Source of the DNA: Planctomycetota bacterium
GTDB lineage: Bacteria; Planctomycetota; Planctomycetia; Gemmatales; Gemmataceae
Assembly: GCA_029777335.1 (NCBI GenBank)
Contig: JAKOSN010000292.1
Span: 21,104 to 85,103, forward strand
Direction of reading: 5' to 3'
DNA length: 64,000 nucleotides
This document shows positions 55,805 to 64,000 of the stretch, piece by piece; position 1 is the stretch's first letter, and the number at the start of each line of letters is the position of its first letter. The notes beneath the pieces are model-generated. The model was not told the DNA's origin, did not search any database, and was given only the letters and a program-made list of their open reading frames with translations. Made by a program: the position numbers and the translations under genes.

Positions 55805-56704
55805 ATGACAGTCAAGTGGCATGGGGTTTTTCCAGCGGTTACCACGCAGTTTCGCCACGATCAGAGTCTTGATCTGGAAGGGACCGCGCGGCATCTGGAG
55901 AAGTTGCTGCAGGCGGGGGTGCATGGCATCATCATGCTCGGGACGGTGGGAGAGAACTGCTCGCTGGAATATGCCGAGAAACTGGAAGTGCTGCGTACCG
56001 CGGTGCGCGTGGTGGGGGGAAAGGTCCCGCTGTTGACTGGCGTGGCGGAGTGCACCACCGCGCTGGCCTGTCGCTTCGCCGTCGACGCCAAAAAGCAGGG
56101 CGTGGATGGCTTGATGGTGCTCCCCGGCATGGTTTACAAATCCGATCCGCGCGAAACGTTGACTCATTTTCGCAGCGTGGCAGCCGCGACCGATCTGCCG
56201 ATCATGTGCTACAACAACCCCGTTTCCTATGGGGTGGATATCACTCCGGCGATGTTCGCCGAGCTGGCCTCCGAGCCGAAGTTTGTCGCCATCAAGGAAT
56301 CCTCGGAGAATGTGCGACGCATCACCGATCTGAAAAACACCTGTGGCGAGCGGTATCTGCTCTTTTGCGGGGTCGATGATCTGGTGCTGGAGAGCCTGGT
56401 CCTGGGGGCGATCGGCTGGGTGTCGGGGTTGGTGAACGCATTCCCTCGCGAAAATCGCTTGCTGTGGGATCTGGCGACCGAGGGCCGCTATGCCGAGGCG
56501 GTCAAGGTCTACCGCTGGTACACGCCACTGTTGCACCTGGACACACATCCCAAGCTGGTGCAGTACATCAAGCTGGCGATGCAGGAAACCGGCATGGGCA
56601 CCGAGATGGTGCGTGCGCCGCGTCTTCCGCTGGCAGGGAAGGAACGCGAAGAGATTCTGGCCCTCATTCGCCAGGCGATTCAGACTCGGCCCAGCATCGG
56701 CTAG
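55805..56704 (+). CDS. DHDPS-family lyase, probably 4-hydroxy-pyrroline-2-carboxylate deaminase
   Basis: This 299-residue (beta/alpha)8 protein has the family catalytic residues Y136 in CYNNP and Schiff-base lysine K164 in AIKESS. By sequence alone it could be a dihydrodipicolinate synthase, but its neighbours (a proline-racemase-like epimerase and a DAO-type dehydrogenase) fit the trans-4-hydroxy-L-proline route. There a DapA-like enzyme deaminates delta1-pyrroline-4-hydroxy-2-carboxylate to 2-oxoglutarate semialdehyde. GGGAG precedes the ATG. The final semialdehyde dehydrogenase is not in this window. Confidence 0.85.
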   Translation: MTVKWHGVFPAVTTQFRHDQSLDLEGTARHLEKLLQAGVHGIIMLGTVGENCSLEYAEKLEVLRTAVRVVGGKVPLLTGVAECTTALACRFAVDAKKQGVDGLMVLPGMVYKSDPRETLTHFRSVAAATDLPIMCYNNPVSYGVDITPAMFAELASEPKFVAIKESSENVRRITDLKNTCGERYLLFCGVDDLVLESLVLGAIGWVSGLVNAFPRENRLLWDLATEGRYAEAVKVYRWYTPLLHLDTHPKLVQYIKLAMQETGMGTEMVRAPRLPLAGKEREEILALIRQAIQTRPSIG

Positions 56705-56758
56705 AAGCGTGCGACGCGGCGTTTTGACCGTTTTCCTCTCTTGTATGTGTTTGTTGCC

Positions 56759-57703
56759 ATGACCATTGAACGCATTGGCGTGATCGATTCTCACACCGGC
56801 GGGGAGCCGACGCGGGTGGTGATCTCGGGTGGACCAGACCTGGGCGGGGGATCGCTGGCCGAACGCCGCGAACGCTTTCGTACCGCCTTTGACTCCTTTC
56901 GCTCGGCAGTGGTGAACGAACCGCGCGGCTCGGACGTCATGGTCGGAGCACTGCTGTGCGAACCGGCGGCGCCCAACTGCGTCGCCGGGGTGATCTTCTT
57001 CAACAACGTCAGCACGCTGGGGATGTGCGGCCATGGCACCATTGGCGTGGCGGTCACCCTGGCCCATCTGGGACGGATTCAGGCAGGCCACTATCGGCTC
57101 GATACTCCGGTGGGTGTGGTGGGCTTCACGTTCGATGGCAAAAACACCGTGACCATCGACAACGTCCCCAGTTATCGCATGGCGAGCGGGGTGGCGGTGG
57201 AGGTGGCCGGCTGTGGTCCCGTGGTGGGGGACATCGCCTGGGGGGGGAACTGGTTCTTTCTGGTCGGTGACCATGGCCAGGACCTGGACCTGGCGAATGT
57301 GGAGCATCTGACCGAGTATACCTGGCGCATTCGACAGGCGCTGACACGCCAGGGGATCACGGGGGCCGATGGGCAGGAGATCGATCACATTGAACTCTTT
57401 GGTCCGCCGCACCGTCCGGGGGCGCACAGTCGTAACTTCGTCCTTTGCCCTGGCAAGGCGTATGATCGTTCGCCTTGCGGCACCGGAACGAGCGCCAAGC
57501 TGGCCTGCCTCTTTGCCGATGGCAAGTTGAAGGAGGGGGAGATCTGGCGGCAGGAGAGCATTGTGGGGAGTGTCTTTGAGGGGTCGGTGCAGGTGGTGGA
57601 CGGGAAGATTCTGCCGCGCATCCGTGGGTCGGCCTATGTCAATGCCGAGGCGACGCTCTTGCTCCACCCGGACGATCCTTTTCGCATGGGGATTCGTTCA
57701 TGA
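56759..57703 (+). CDS. Proline-racemase-like 4-hydroxyproline 2-epimerase
   Basis: This 314-residue protein has both catalytic cysteines of the racemase family: C90 in LGMCGHGTIG and C240 in SPCGTGTSA. A pair of Cys is expected for epimerases; trans-3-hydroxyproline dehydratases replace the second with Thr. It would convert trans-4-hydroxy-L-proline to cis-4-hydroxy-D-proline. The ATG at 56759 gives the usual MTIERIGVIDSHTGGEPT start; an ATG at 56741 adds six residues and neither has a clear ribosome site. Its stop overlaps the next gene by four bases. Confidence 0.88.
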   Translation: MTIERIGVIDSHTGGEPTRVVISGGPDLGGGSLAERRERFRTAFDSFRSAVVNEPRGSDVMVGALLCEPAAPNCVAGVIFFNNVSTLGMCGHGTIGVAVTLAHLGRIQAGHYRLDTPVGVVGFTFDGKNTVTIDNVPSYRMASGVAVEVAGCGPVVGDIAWGGNWFFLVGDHGQDLDLANVEHLTEYTWRIRQALTRQGITGADGQEIDHIELFGPPHRPGAHSRNFVLCPGKAYDRSPCGTGTSAKLACLFADGKLKEGEIWRQESIVGSVFEGSVQVVDGKILPRIRGSAYVNAEATLLLHPDDPFRMGIRS

Positions 57704-58953
57704 CCTCGGAACGTCAGCATGCCGTGGTGATTGGCGGGGGAGTGATCGGGGCGGCCTGTGCCTACTATCTGCATCGGCAGGGGTGGGCCGTCACCATCGT
57801 GGATCGGGGGCAGTTCGGCAAGCAATGCTCGCATGGCAATTGCGGCTATGTCTGCCCCAGCCACGTGTTGCCACTGGCGAGCCCGGGCGCCTTCAAGGAA
57901 GCCTTTGCCTCACTTTTTCAGCGTAATTCGCCGCTCAAAATTCGCCTGCGCCTTGATCCAGCGCTCTGGAGCTGGTTGCTCCACTTTGCCCGCCGCTGCA
58001 ACACGCGCGATATGATGGCGGCTGCTCCAGGGATCCAGGCGTTGCTCAACTCCTCGCGGCAACTCTACGAGCAGATTCTGCAGGAAGAACGGCTCCACTG
58101 CGAATGGGAGCCGCGGGGGTTGCTCTTCGTTTTCCAGCATCCGCAGGCGATGGATCACTACGCGGAGACCGATCGACTGCTGCGTGATTCCTTCCACATG
58201 CCGGCGCTTCGTTATGAGGGGCCCGCACTGAATGAACTGGAGCCCGCGTTGAAACCCGGTTTGGCGGGGGGGTGGCTTTATCAGGGCGACGCCCACCTGC
58301 GCCCGGATCGCCTGATGGCGGAGTGGCGGCGGCATCTGGAAGAGCGCGGGGTGGTGGTACGGGATCACTGCGAGATGAAGGGGTTCGCGAGGCAGGGAGG
58401 CCAGGCGCGGGCAGTCCTCACCACGCAGGGAGAAATCCCCGCCCAGGCCTTCGTGGTCGCAACCGGTGCCTGGACGCCGCTGCTGTCCGCGCATCTGGGG
58501 TGTCGCATCCCCATTCAACCGGGGAAGGGCTATTCGATCACCATGACGCGCCCTGCGCGCTGTCCGCGTTTGCCGATGATTCTGGAAGAACATCGCGTGG
58601 CGGTCACTCCCATGCAGACGGGCTATCGGTTGGGCTCGACGATGGAGTTCGCCGGCTACGATAGCACGCTCGATCCGCGCCGGCTGGAGATTCTGCGAGA
58701 GGGGGCGCGCCACTATCTGCATGAACCGCTGGGGGAGAAGGTGGAGGAGGAGTGGTATGGGTGGCGTCCGATGACCTACGATGGCTTGCCGATCCTGGGG
58801 CCAAGTTCGGCGCTGGCGAATGTGTGGATCGCCGCGGGCCACAACATGCTGGGGCTGTCGATGGCGCCGGCCACGGGCAAATTGCTCGCCGAACTGATCA
58901 CGCGCAGCGAACCCCATCTCAACCCCGCGCCCTATGCACCCACCCGGTTCTGA
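57700..58953 (+). CDS. FAD-dependent D-amino acid dehydrogenase (DAO family)
   Basis: This 417-residue protein has the FAD-binding motif VVIGGGVIGAACAYYL at its start, a FAD-contacting segment FVVATGAWTP, and the C-terminal AAGHNMLGLSMAPATGKLLAELI common to the DAO/DadA family. With the upstream epimerase, to which it is coupled by an ATGA overlap, it is expected to oxidise cis-4-hydroxy-D-proline to the pyrroline. Electrons may go to the respiratory chain. It could also act on other D-amino acids. Confidence 0.88.
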   Translation: MTSERQHAVVIGGGVIGAACAYYLHRQGWAVTIVDRGQFGKQCSHGNCGYVCPSHVLPLASPGAFKEAFASLFQRNSPLKIRLRLDPALWSWLLHFARRCNTRDMMAAAPGIQALLNSSRQLYEQILQEERLHCEWEPRGLLFVFQHPQAMDHYAETDRLLRDSFHMPALRYEGPALNELEPALKPGLAGGWLYQGDAHLRPDRLMAEWRRHLEERGVVVRDHCEMKGFARQGGQARAVLTTQGEIPAQAFVVATGAWTPLLSAHLGCRIPIQPGKGYSITMTRPARCPRLPMILEEHRVAVTPMQTGYRLGSTMEFAGYDSTLDPRRLEILREGARHYLHEPLGEKVEEEWYGWRPMTYDGLPILGPSSALANVWIAAGHNMLGLSMAPATGKLLAELITRSEPHLNPAPYAPTRF

Positions 58954-59094
58954 ACACGTGGGCGAGAGAAAAACGAGTCGCCGAGTGAACCGTTGTTGCC
59001 TGGAAAACGGAGGAAGAGGGAGAGGTCGGCAAGCCACGCGGGGCCGGTTATTGGGCGGGAACATCGGGGCGCCGGGGCGCACTTGCAGTTCGGC

Positions 59095-59124
59095 TTGACC
59101 TCGAAGTCGCTTTCCTGATACAAC
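59095..59124 (+). promoter_or_regulatory. Candidate promoter for the exported-protein/rpmA pair
   Basis: TTGACC (59095-59100) and TACAAC (59119-59124) are separated by 18 bases. Matches are five and four of six. A start near 59131 would leave a leader of about 70 bases before the ATG at 59201. Confidence 0.4.
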
Positions 59125-59200
59125 CAGTTCAGCAGAACGCTGAAAACGCCCACGGTCCGCGCTCATCGGCGCAGTCCCTTGTGCTCGGGAGGGGGAGGTA

Positions 59201-60112
59201 ATGACCCAGGTATCGATCAGACCCTGGCGCTATGTGTCGCGAGTGCTCATCCTGGGCTTGCTCGCCGCTTTCTCGGCTCTCGGGCTGGCCCTGGCCAAGA
59301 ATCCCAATGAGCGCGAGATCAAGCCGGGACCCAATGTGCAGGATCCCGACGAGATTTACGATCGCACCACCGGCGAGCCAAAGGTCGATGGCAAGATCTG
59401 GGTGCTCGACTTCAAGTTCAAACCGCTGCGCTCGATCAAGGTCGACATCCCTGGGCGGGGCGAACGGGTGTGCTGGTATCTGTGGTATCAGGTAACCAAC
59501 AAGACACTCCAACCGCACACGTTCATCCCTGACTTTGAACTGGTGACGCAGGACACCAACATGGTGTACCGCGATGAGATTCTCCCCCGCGCACAGGATG
59601 CCATCATCCAGCTGGAGGATCCCACCGGGTTGCTCAAGATTCGGAATTCGGTAACGATCTCGGCCGAACCGATCCCGCCGGCACGACCGCAAACCGAGCC
59701 GCGGCCCATCACCGGCGTGGCCATCTGGACCGATCCCAACGAACCGTTGCCGCGCGACGATGCCAAGACGCGCCAGGAAAAGGAAAAACGTCCCAAGCTC
59801 ACTGACAGTAACGTCTTCTCGATCTACATTGCCGGGCTGTCCAACGGCTGGGCGGAGACCGATCCGATTGGCGACGATCCCCGTCCCGTGGTGCGGCGCA
59901 AGACGTTGCAGTTGAACTTTCGCCGATTTGGGGATGGAACCCTTCGCCGCGACGAGGATATTCGCTATATTTCACATGAATGGCTCTACCGCGCCTCATC
60001 GCTGCGGATCCCGAAGGACGAGGAGGCTCCCAAGCAGCCTGCTCCCCCTCCGGCGAGCGGAGCGCGGGTGAGCCCGCTGCCTCCTGTGCCAGCCAGTCCA
60101 ACACCGAGGTAA
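59201..60112 (+). CDS. Exported protein of unknown function, coupled to L27
   Basis: This 303-residue protein has an N-terminal signal (about 1-32, ending ALA), a soluble beta-rich body with KIWVLDFKFKPLRSIKVDIP and CWYLWYQVTNKTL, and a proline- and alanine-rich tail. I recognise no enzymatic motif. GGGAGGT precedes the ATG. The stop is only three bases before the rpmA ATG, so it is in one transcript with ribosomal protein L27, an odd partnership for an exported protein. I know similar proteins only as planctomycete-conserved hypotheticals. Confidence 0.75.
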   Translation: MTQVSIRPWRYVSRVLILGLLAAFSALGLALAKNPNEREIKPGPNVQDPDEIYDRTTGEPKVDGKIWVLDFKFKPLRSIKVDIPGRGERVCWYLWYQVTNKTLQPHTFIPDFELVTQDTNMVYRDEILPRAQDAIIQLEDPTGLLKIRNSVTISAEPIPPARPQTEPRPITGVAIWTDPNEPLPRDDAKTRQEKEKRPKLTDSNVFSIYIAGLSNGWAETDPIGDDPRPVVRRKTLQLNFRRFGDGTLRRDEDIRYISHEWLYRASSLRIPKDEEAPKQPAPPPASGARVSPLPPVPASPTPR

Positions 60113-60115
60113 GTC

Positions 60116-60370
60116 ATGGCTCATAAGAAAGGTCAAGGATCGGTCAAGAACGGGCGCGAATCGAACAGTCAGCGCCTGGGAATCAAGGCGTATGGCGGAG
60201 AGTTTGTGACCGCGGGCAGCATCCTGGTGCGCCAGCGCGGCACCCGCTATCATCCGGGCCGCGGGGTCAAGCGCGCCAAGGATGACAGCCTCTTCGCCAT
60301 CATCGACGGCGTGGTCTACTTCGATCGCGAAGGCCGTCGCATGAACGTCAAGGCGCCCGCCGCCAACTGA
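60116..60370 (+). CDS. rpmA: 50S ribosomal protein L27
   Basis: This 84-residue protein begins MAHKKGQGSVKNGR and contains RLGIKAYGGEFVTAGSILVRQRG and HPGRGVKRAKDDSLF, all diagnostic of L27, whose N-terminus reaches the peptidyl-transferase centre. GAGG lies upstream, inside the end of the previous gene. rplU (L21), which normally precedes rpmA, is absent from the neighbourhood, as is the GTPase gene obgE. A strong terminator follows. Confidence 0.97.
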   Translation: MAHKKGQGSVKNGRESNSQRLGIKAYGGEFVTAGSILVRQRGTRYHPGRGVKRAKDDSLFAIIDGVVYFDREGRRMNVKAPAAN

Positions 60371-60390
60371 CTCACGCGTCCACGTGCGGA

Positions 60391-60445
60391 ACGGGCAGCG
60401 TTGCTCACGGACCTTCTGTCGAGCAGCGCTGCCCGTCTGCTTTTT
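60391..60445 (+). terminator. Rho-independent terminator after rpmA
   Basis: ACGGGCAGCGTTGCTC (60391-60406) pairs with GAGCAGCGCTGCCCGT (60421-60436) with one G-U, a 14-base loop, and five T residues at 60441-60445. Confidence 0.85.
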
Positions 60446-60474
60446 CCCTCTCTTTTCTCCCTTGAGTGACTCCC

Positions 60475-61890
60475 ATGAGTGCGGTCTCCCTCTCCTCCGG
60501 CTGGCGCTGGCTGCTCCCGCTCCTCCTGGTGGCGTTCGCCTCGGTGCTTCACGCGGCGGAGGCGCGCGTTCCGAACATCGTCATCATCTTCACCGACGAT
60601 CAGGGGTATGGCGATGTCGGCTGCTACGGTGCGAAAGGATACACCACTCCCAATCTCGATCGCCTGGCCCGGGAAGGGGTGCGGTTCACCGATTTCTACG
60701 TTGCCCAGGGCGTCTGTTCGTCGTCGCGCACCGCGCTGCTGACGGGGTGTTATCCCAATCGCGTCGGCATCGTCGGGGCGCTGGGACCGGCGGCCAGGAT
60801 TGGCATCAGCGACAACGAGATGACGATGGCCCAGATGCTCAAGGCCAAGGGCTATGCGACCGGGATGGTGGGCAAATGGCACCTGGGGCATCATGAGCGG
60901 TTTCTGCCGACCCGGCATGGCTTTGACGAATATTTTGGCCTGCCTTACTCCAATGACATGTGGCCCAAACATCCCACCGCCAAGTTCCCCGATCTTCCGC
61001 TGATCGAGGGGACGAAGGTCCTGGAGTACAACCCCGATCAGTCGAAGCTGACCACATGGTACACCGAACGCGCGGTCAAGTTCATCGAGCGCAACAAAAC
61101 GCGGCCCTTCTTTCTCTATGTGGCGCACAGCATGCCGCACGTGCCGCTTTTTGTCAGCGCGCGCGAGAAGGGGAAGAGCAAGCGTGGGCTGTATGGCGAT
61201 GTGATTCAGGAGATCGACTGGTCGGTCGGCACCATTCTGGCGGCTTTGAAAAAGAACGGGCTGGAAGAGAACACGCTGGTTGTCTTTACCTCAGACAATG
61301 GGCCGTGGCTGAGCTATGGCAATCACGGTGGTTCCTCGGGGGGGTTGCGTGAAGGGAAGGGGACAACCTTTGAGGGCGGGGTGCGCGTTCCGTGCCTGGC
61401 GCGCTGGCCAGGCCACATCAAGGCCGGGGTCGTTTGCCGCGAACCCGCGATGACCCTCGATCTGCTGCCCACCCTTGCCCACCTCACGGGAGCGTCCTTG
61501 CCGAAAAACCCCATCGACGGCAAGAACATCTGGCCGTTGCTGAGCGGACAGGCCGAGGCGAAGTCGCCCCACGAGGTATACTACTTCTACTGGCTCAAGG
61601 AACTGCAAGCGCTGCGCAGCGGAAAATGGAAGTTGCATCTGGCGCACACCTACCCGCGTCCGATGCCGCCCGGGGCGGATGGCAAGCCGGGGAAGATGGT
61701 CACGGCCCGCATAGAACTCAGTCTCTTTGATCTGAGCCAGGACCCCCAGGAGTCAACCAACGTGGCAGCGGACCATCCCGACGTGGTGAAGCGACTGCAA
61801 GCGCTGGCTCAGAAGGCGCGCGAGGATCTGGGCGACACGGCGACCAAAACGGTTGGCAAGGGGGTGCGTGCGCCGGGGAAGGTGGATTGA
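60475..61890 (+). CDS. Exported sulfatase with variant active-site motif
   Basis: This 471-residue protein has a signal (about 1-27, ending HAA) and the sulfatase fold: metal-binding DD41-42 in IIFTDDQGYGD, KWHLG near 130 and SDNGPW near 280. The formylglycine site normally reads C-x-P-S-R or C-x-A-x-R; here it is C81-S-S-S-R85, with Ser in place of Pro or Ala. The Cys is present, so maturation may still be possible, but efficiency is uncertain. The start ATG at 60475 was preferred to a GTG at 60466. A gene for formylglycine-generating enzyme is not in the window. Confidence 0.88.
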   Translation: MSAVSLSSGWRWLLPLLLVAFASVLHAAEARVPNIVIIFTDDQGYGDVGCYGAKGYTTPNLDRLAREGVRFTDFYVAQGVCSSSRTALLTGCYPNRVGIVGALGPAARIGISDNEMTMAQMLKAKGYATGMVGKWHLGHHERFLPTRHGFDEYFGLPYSNDMWPKHPTAKFPDLPLIEGTKVLEYNPDQSKLTTWYTERAVKFIERNKTRPFFLYVAHSMPHVPLFVSAREKGKSKRGLYGDVIQEIDWSVGTILAALKKNGLEENTLVVFTSDNGPWLSYGNHGGSSGGLREGKGTTFEGGVRVPCLARWPGHIKAGVVCREPAMTLDLLPTLAHLTGASLPKNPIDGKNIWPLLSGQAEAKSPHEVYYFYWLKELQALRSGKWKLHLAHTYPRPMPPGADGKPGKMVTARIELSLFDLSQDPQESTNVAADHPDVVKRLQALAQKAREDLGDTATKTVGKGVRAPGKVD

Positions 61891-62051
61891 GTCGGCGCGC
61901 GGAATTACAGGGCAGTCTCTGGCATCGGCCCGGCGCTGTCTGGTATGCTGGCATGAGGGAAGACCATGATGCATGGTTGTGCATCGGTCCGGTTCGCCCA
62001 GTGGTTGCGACCGGCCTTCCGCCAACCCTGGGTCGCGAAAGGGGCTGTCTC

Positions 62052-63737
62052 ATGCTTTCGAGGAGCCGCTTGGTCAATGCGCTGGCATGTGTCGCGCTGC
62101 TCGGAATAGGCCTGACGAGCCCACCTGTGCTCGCTGCCGAGCCCCCCGATGCCAGCGAAATCGCCCAGTACGAGCAGGTCCTGAAGGCGGCGAAGATCTC
62201 GCTGGAGGATCCGGCCCTTCTGGCGGTCTTTCGCACCCGAACAATCAGCGACAAGGAACGCGCCACCCTGGCTGACAAGGTGCGCCAACTGGGAGCGCGC
62301 CTGTGGAAAGCGCGGGAGAAGGCGAGCGCTGATCTGGTGCGTGCGGGACGCCCGGCGTTGCCCCTGTTACAACGGGCGCTCCGTGATCCGGATCTGGAAG
62401 TGTCCCACCGCGCGGAACGTTGTATCGCTGAGATCGAGAACCAGACCAGCGAGGCCCCTTTGCTGCAAGCCACGGCGCATCTTCTCGCCGCCCGGAAAAG
62501 CAAGGATGCCGCCCAGACGATGCTCGCCTATCTTCCCTCCGCCAATGAGGATCTGGTCATCGAGGCGGTGCATGAGGCGCTGGCGCTGCTCACCCTCAGC
62601 CAGGGGAAAGCAGCGCCGGTGCTTGTGGCCGCCCTCACGGATCACGAGCCGTCTCGTCGTTGTGCCGCCGCCTTTGTGCTGGGTCGTGCCGAGACGAGTG
62701 AACAGAAGCGGCTCAGGCCGCTTCTGCAGGACAGGGACGACGAGGTGCGTTTTCAGGCAGCTGCAGCCTTGCTTCGCGGCGGAGATCGGAGCGCCGTGCC
62801 CATCCTGGTCGATCTGCTTGCCACTGCTCCCATGCATCTGGCCAGCCAGGCAGAGGATTATCTCTATCGTCTTGCCGATGCCAATGCGCCGAGCACCGCG
62901 CTGGGGAGCGATAGCAAGAGCCGCGAAAACTGCCGGATCGCCTGGCGCGACTGGTGGAAACAACACGGCGAGCGGATCGATCTGAAGAAGCTCAACGTGG
63001 AGGCTGCCTATCTGGGGCTGACGCTGGTGTGCGAAGCACATCTTCCCAATGGGAGTGGCCGGGTCTTTGAACGGGGCCCCGACGGCAAGGTGCGCTGGGA
63101 AATCACGGTGTACAACCCCATCGATGCCCAGTATCTCTCCGGCGACCGGTTGTTGATCGCCAACTGCAACGGCAATCAGGTGCTGGAAATGGATCGCCAG
63201 GGGAAGACGCACTGGAAGTACGATGTCAGTTCGCCGGTCGCCGTCCAGCGTCTGTCCAACGGCAACACCTTCATTGGCACCTACCAGGCGGTCCTGGAAG
63301 TGACCCGCGACGGCAAGGTGCTCTACAACTATCCGCGCAACAAGGGCGGCAGTCTCTACTACGCCCAGAAACAGCGAAACGGACATATTCTCTGCATTCA
63401 TGGCAACGGGCTGGTGTGCGAACTCGATACGACCGGGAAGGAGGTGCTCGCGGTGAACATCGGCGGCACTGCCATCTGGGGTGGGATCGAGGTCCTGCCC
63501 TCGGGCCGGTTGCTGGTCGCCAAGAGCAGCACCAATACCGCCGTGGAGATTGATCGCCAGGGCAAGGAACTCTGGTCGTGTTCAGTGCATCAACCGCTCT
63601 CTGCCACGCGCCTGCGCAATGGCAACACCTTGCTTACCAGTTACCAGGATCGCACGGTTACCGAGGTTGACCGCAACGGCAAGGAGGTCTGGAAACTCCC
63701 GTTGAAGGGGCTTCCTTTCCGTGCCCGGCGACGTTGA
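62052..63737 (+). CDS. Exported HEAT-repeat and beta-propeller protein
   Basis: This 561-residue protein starts at the ATG at 62052 with AAAGGGG upstream and a Sec signal (1-29, ending LAA). Residues about 100-300 are HEAT-like helical repeats (LVAALTDHEPSRRCAAAFVL, LLQDRDDEVRFQAAAALL). From about 330 a propeller of the arylsulfotransferase or PQQ-like kind follows, with units such as NGNTFIGTYQAVLEVTRDG and NGNTLLTSYQDRTVTEVD. No active-site residues are obvious. A paralogue follows immediately, so this is one of a tandem family. Confidence 0.8.
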   Translation: MLSRSRLVNALACVALLGIGLTSPPVLAAEPPDASEIAQYEQVLKAAKISLEDPALLAVFRTRTISDKERATLADKVRQLGARLWKAREKASADLVRAGRPALPLLQRALRDPDLEVSHRAERCIAEIENQTSEAPLLQATAHLLAARKSKDAAQTMLAYLPSANEDLVIEAVHEALALLTLSQGKAAPVLVAALTDHEPSRRCAAAFVLGRAETSEQKRLRPLLQDRDDEVRFQAAAALLRGGDRSAVPILVDLLATAPMHLASQAEDYLYRLADANAPSTALGSDSKSRENCRIAWRDWWKQHGERIDLKKLNVEAAYLGLTLVCEAHLPNGSGRVFERGPDGKVRWEITVYNPIDAQYLSGDRLLIANCNGNQVLEMDRQGKTHWKYDVSSPVAVQRLSNGNTFIGTYQAVLEVTRDGKVLYNYPRNKGGSLYYAQKQRNGHILCIHGNGLVCELDTTGKEVLAVNIGGTAIWGGIEVLPSGRLLVAKSSTNTAVEIDRQGKELWSCSVHQPLSATRLRNGNTLLTSYQDRTVTEVDRNGKEVWKLPLKGLPFRARRR

Positions 63738-63794
63738 TCGCGGCCTGTCGTCCCTTGGGCTCCCTTCTCTCGCAGCACACACCAGGGTTCTGTC

Positions 63795-64000
63795 ATGCCT
63801 ACCAGCACGAATTTGCGCACTCTTGGGTTGGCACTGGGTGGTCTCCTCGTTCTGTGTGTCGCCTCGCTGCCCGCTGCTGAACCCGATCCCGAAGCCAGCA
63901 TCCATCAGAGGATTCTGCTCGATGCCAAGGTCAAGATCGACGATGCCTCGTTGCTCGAAGTCTTTCGCAAACGCACCCTGAACGAGACGGATCGGTTGCA
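63795..64000 (+). CDS. Paralogue of the HEAT/propeller protein, 3' end outside window
   Basis: The ATG at 63795 opens a frame that runs to the window end without stop. The visible 68 residues begin with a signal peptide (about 1-27, ending PAA), followed by a segment with KVKIDDASLLEVFRKRTLNE, which aligns with KAAKISLEDPALLAVFRTRT in the upstream gene. This indicates tandem duplication. Domains further on cannot be seen. Confidence 0.72.
   Translation, partial: MPTSTNLRTLGLALGGLLVLCVASLPAAEPDPEASIHQRILLDAKVKIDDASLLEVFRKRTLNETDRL

Noticed and set aside
55805..56704. Calling the DHDPS-family gene dapA
   Set aside because: Its neighbours fit hydroxyproline breakdown and no lysine-pathway gene is near.
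55652..57667. 671-codon minus-strand frame across the hydroxyproline genes
   Set aside because: It covers two enzyme genes with intact catalytic residues on the other strand and runs through the intergenic region; a shadow.

Overview
This 64 kb window is GC-rich, gene-dense bacterial chromosome. It most likely comes from a planctomycete of the Gemmataceae or a near relative. The evidence is indirect but consistent: three very large Ser/Thr kinases fused to TPR or WD40 propellers; a leucine-rich-repeat protein opening with the 'repeat-companion' segment typical of Gemmata (TIGR02996 type); a multidomain c-type cytochrome with a Pirellula/Verrucomicrobium-type heme domain; a sulfatase; PQQ-like propellers; many exported or Tat-exported enzymes; and ribosomal protein genes lying outside their usual operons. 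I see no insertion sequence, prophage, CRISPR array or rRNA. One tRNA, tRNA-Ala(CGC), lies near the left end.

Layout, left. 1-7 kb: a TPR protein cut by the window edge, the tRNA with its own promoter and terminator, a membrane protein, a hemerythrin, a Tat-exported aldo/keto reductase, an exported esterase-like hydrolase, and an M24 peptidase coupled to a 2-hydroxyacid dehydrogenase. 7-20 kb: signalling genes. A hybrid histidine kinase lies behind a Ser/Thr kinase-TPR protein, divergent from a 2596-residue kinase with a very long propeller region. 20-28 kb: a glycine-zipper lipoprotein, an M16 protease, the LRR protein, an S9 peptidase and a Tat-type superoxide dismutase.

Layout, middle. 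28-37 kb: an isolated rplC, then a tight co-directional set of five genes: a lid-less Hsp70-like ATPase, a small zinc ribbon, a membrane-anchored propeller, a PPDK/rifampin-phosphotransferase-like enzyme and a DUF106/EMC3-like membrane protein. The last three overlap at their ends. I know no described system with this composition, and it is my best candidate for something new. 37-40 kb: two tandem Hsp20 genes behind a near-perfect sigma-54 promoter and a structured leader, then a convergent two-component system. 40-46 kb: a kinase plus pseudokinase plus WD40 protein, a membrane glycosyltransferase-like protein and a Glu/Lys-rich small protein.

Layout, right. 46-52 kb: a probable operon of ABC ATPase, FtsX-type permease and two methyltransferases, with a YceI-like protein upstream. 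52-59 kb: the large cytochrome, divergent from three genes that together match trans-4-hydroxy-L-proline catabolism (epimerase, D-hydroxyproline dehydrogenase, deaminase). 59-64 kb: an exported protein of unknown function coupled to rpmA (L27), a sulfatase with an unusual active-site motif, and two tandem paralogous HEAT/propeller proteins, the second cut by the window end.

Functional names rest on motifs recognised by eye. Promoters and hairpins were found by reading the sequence and are predictions.
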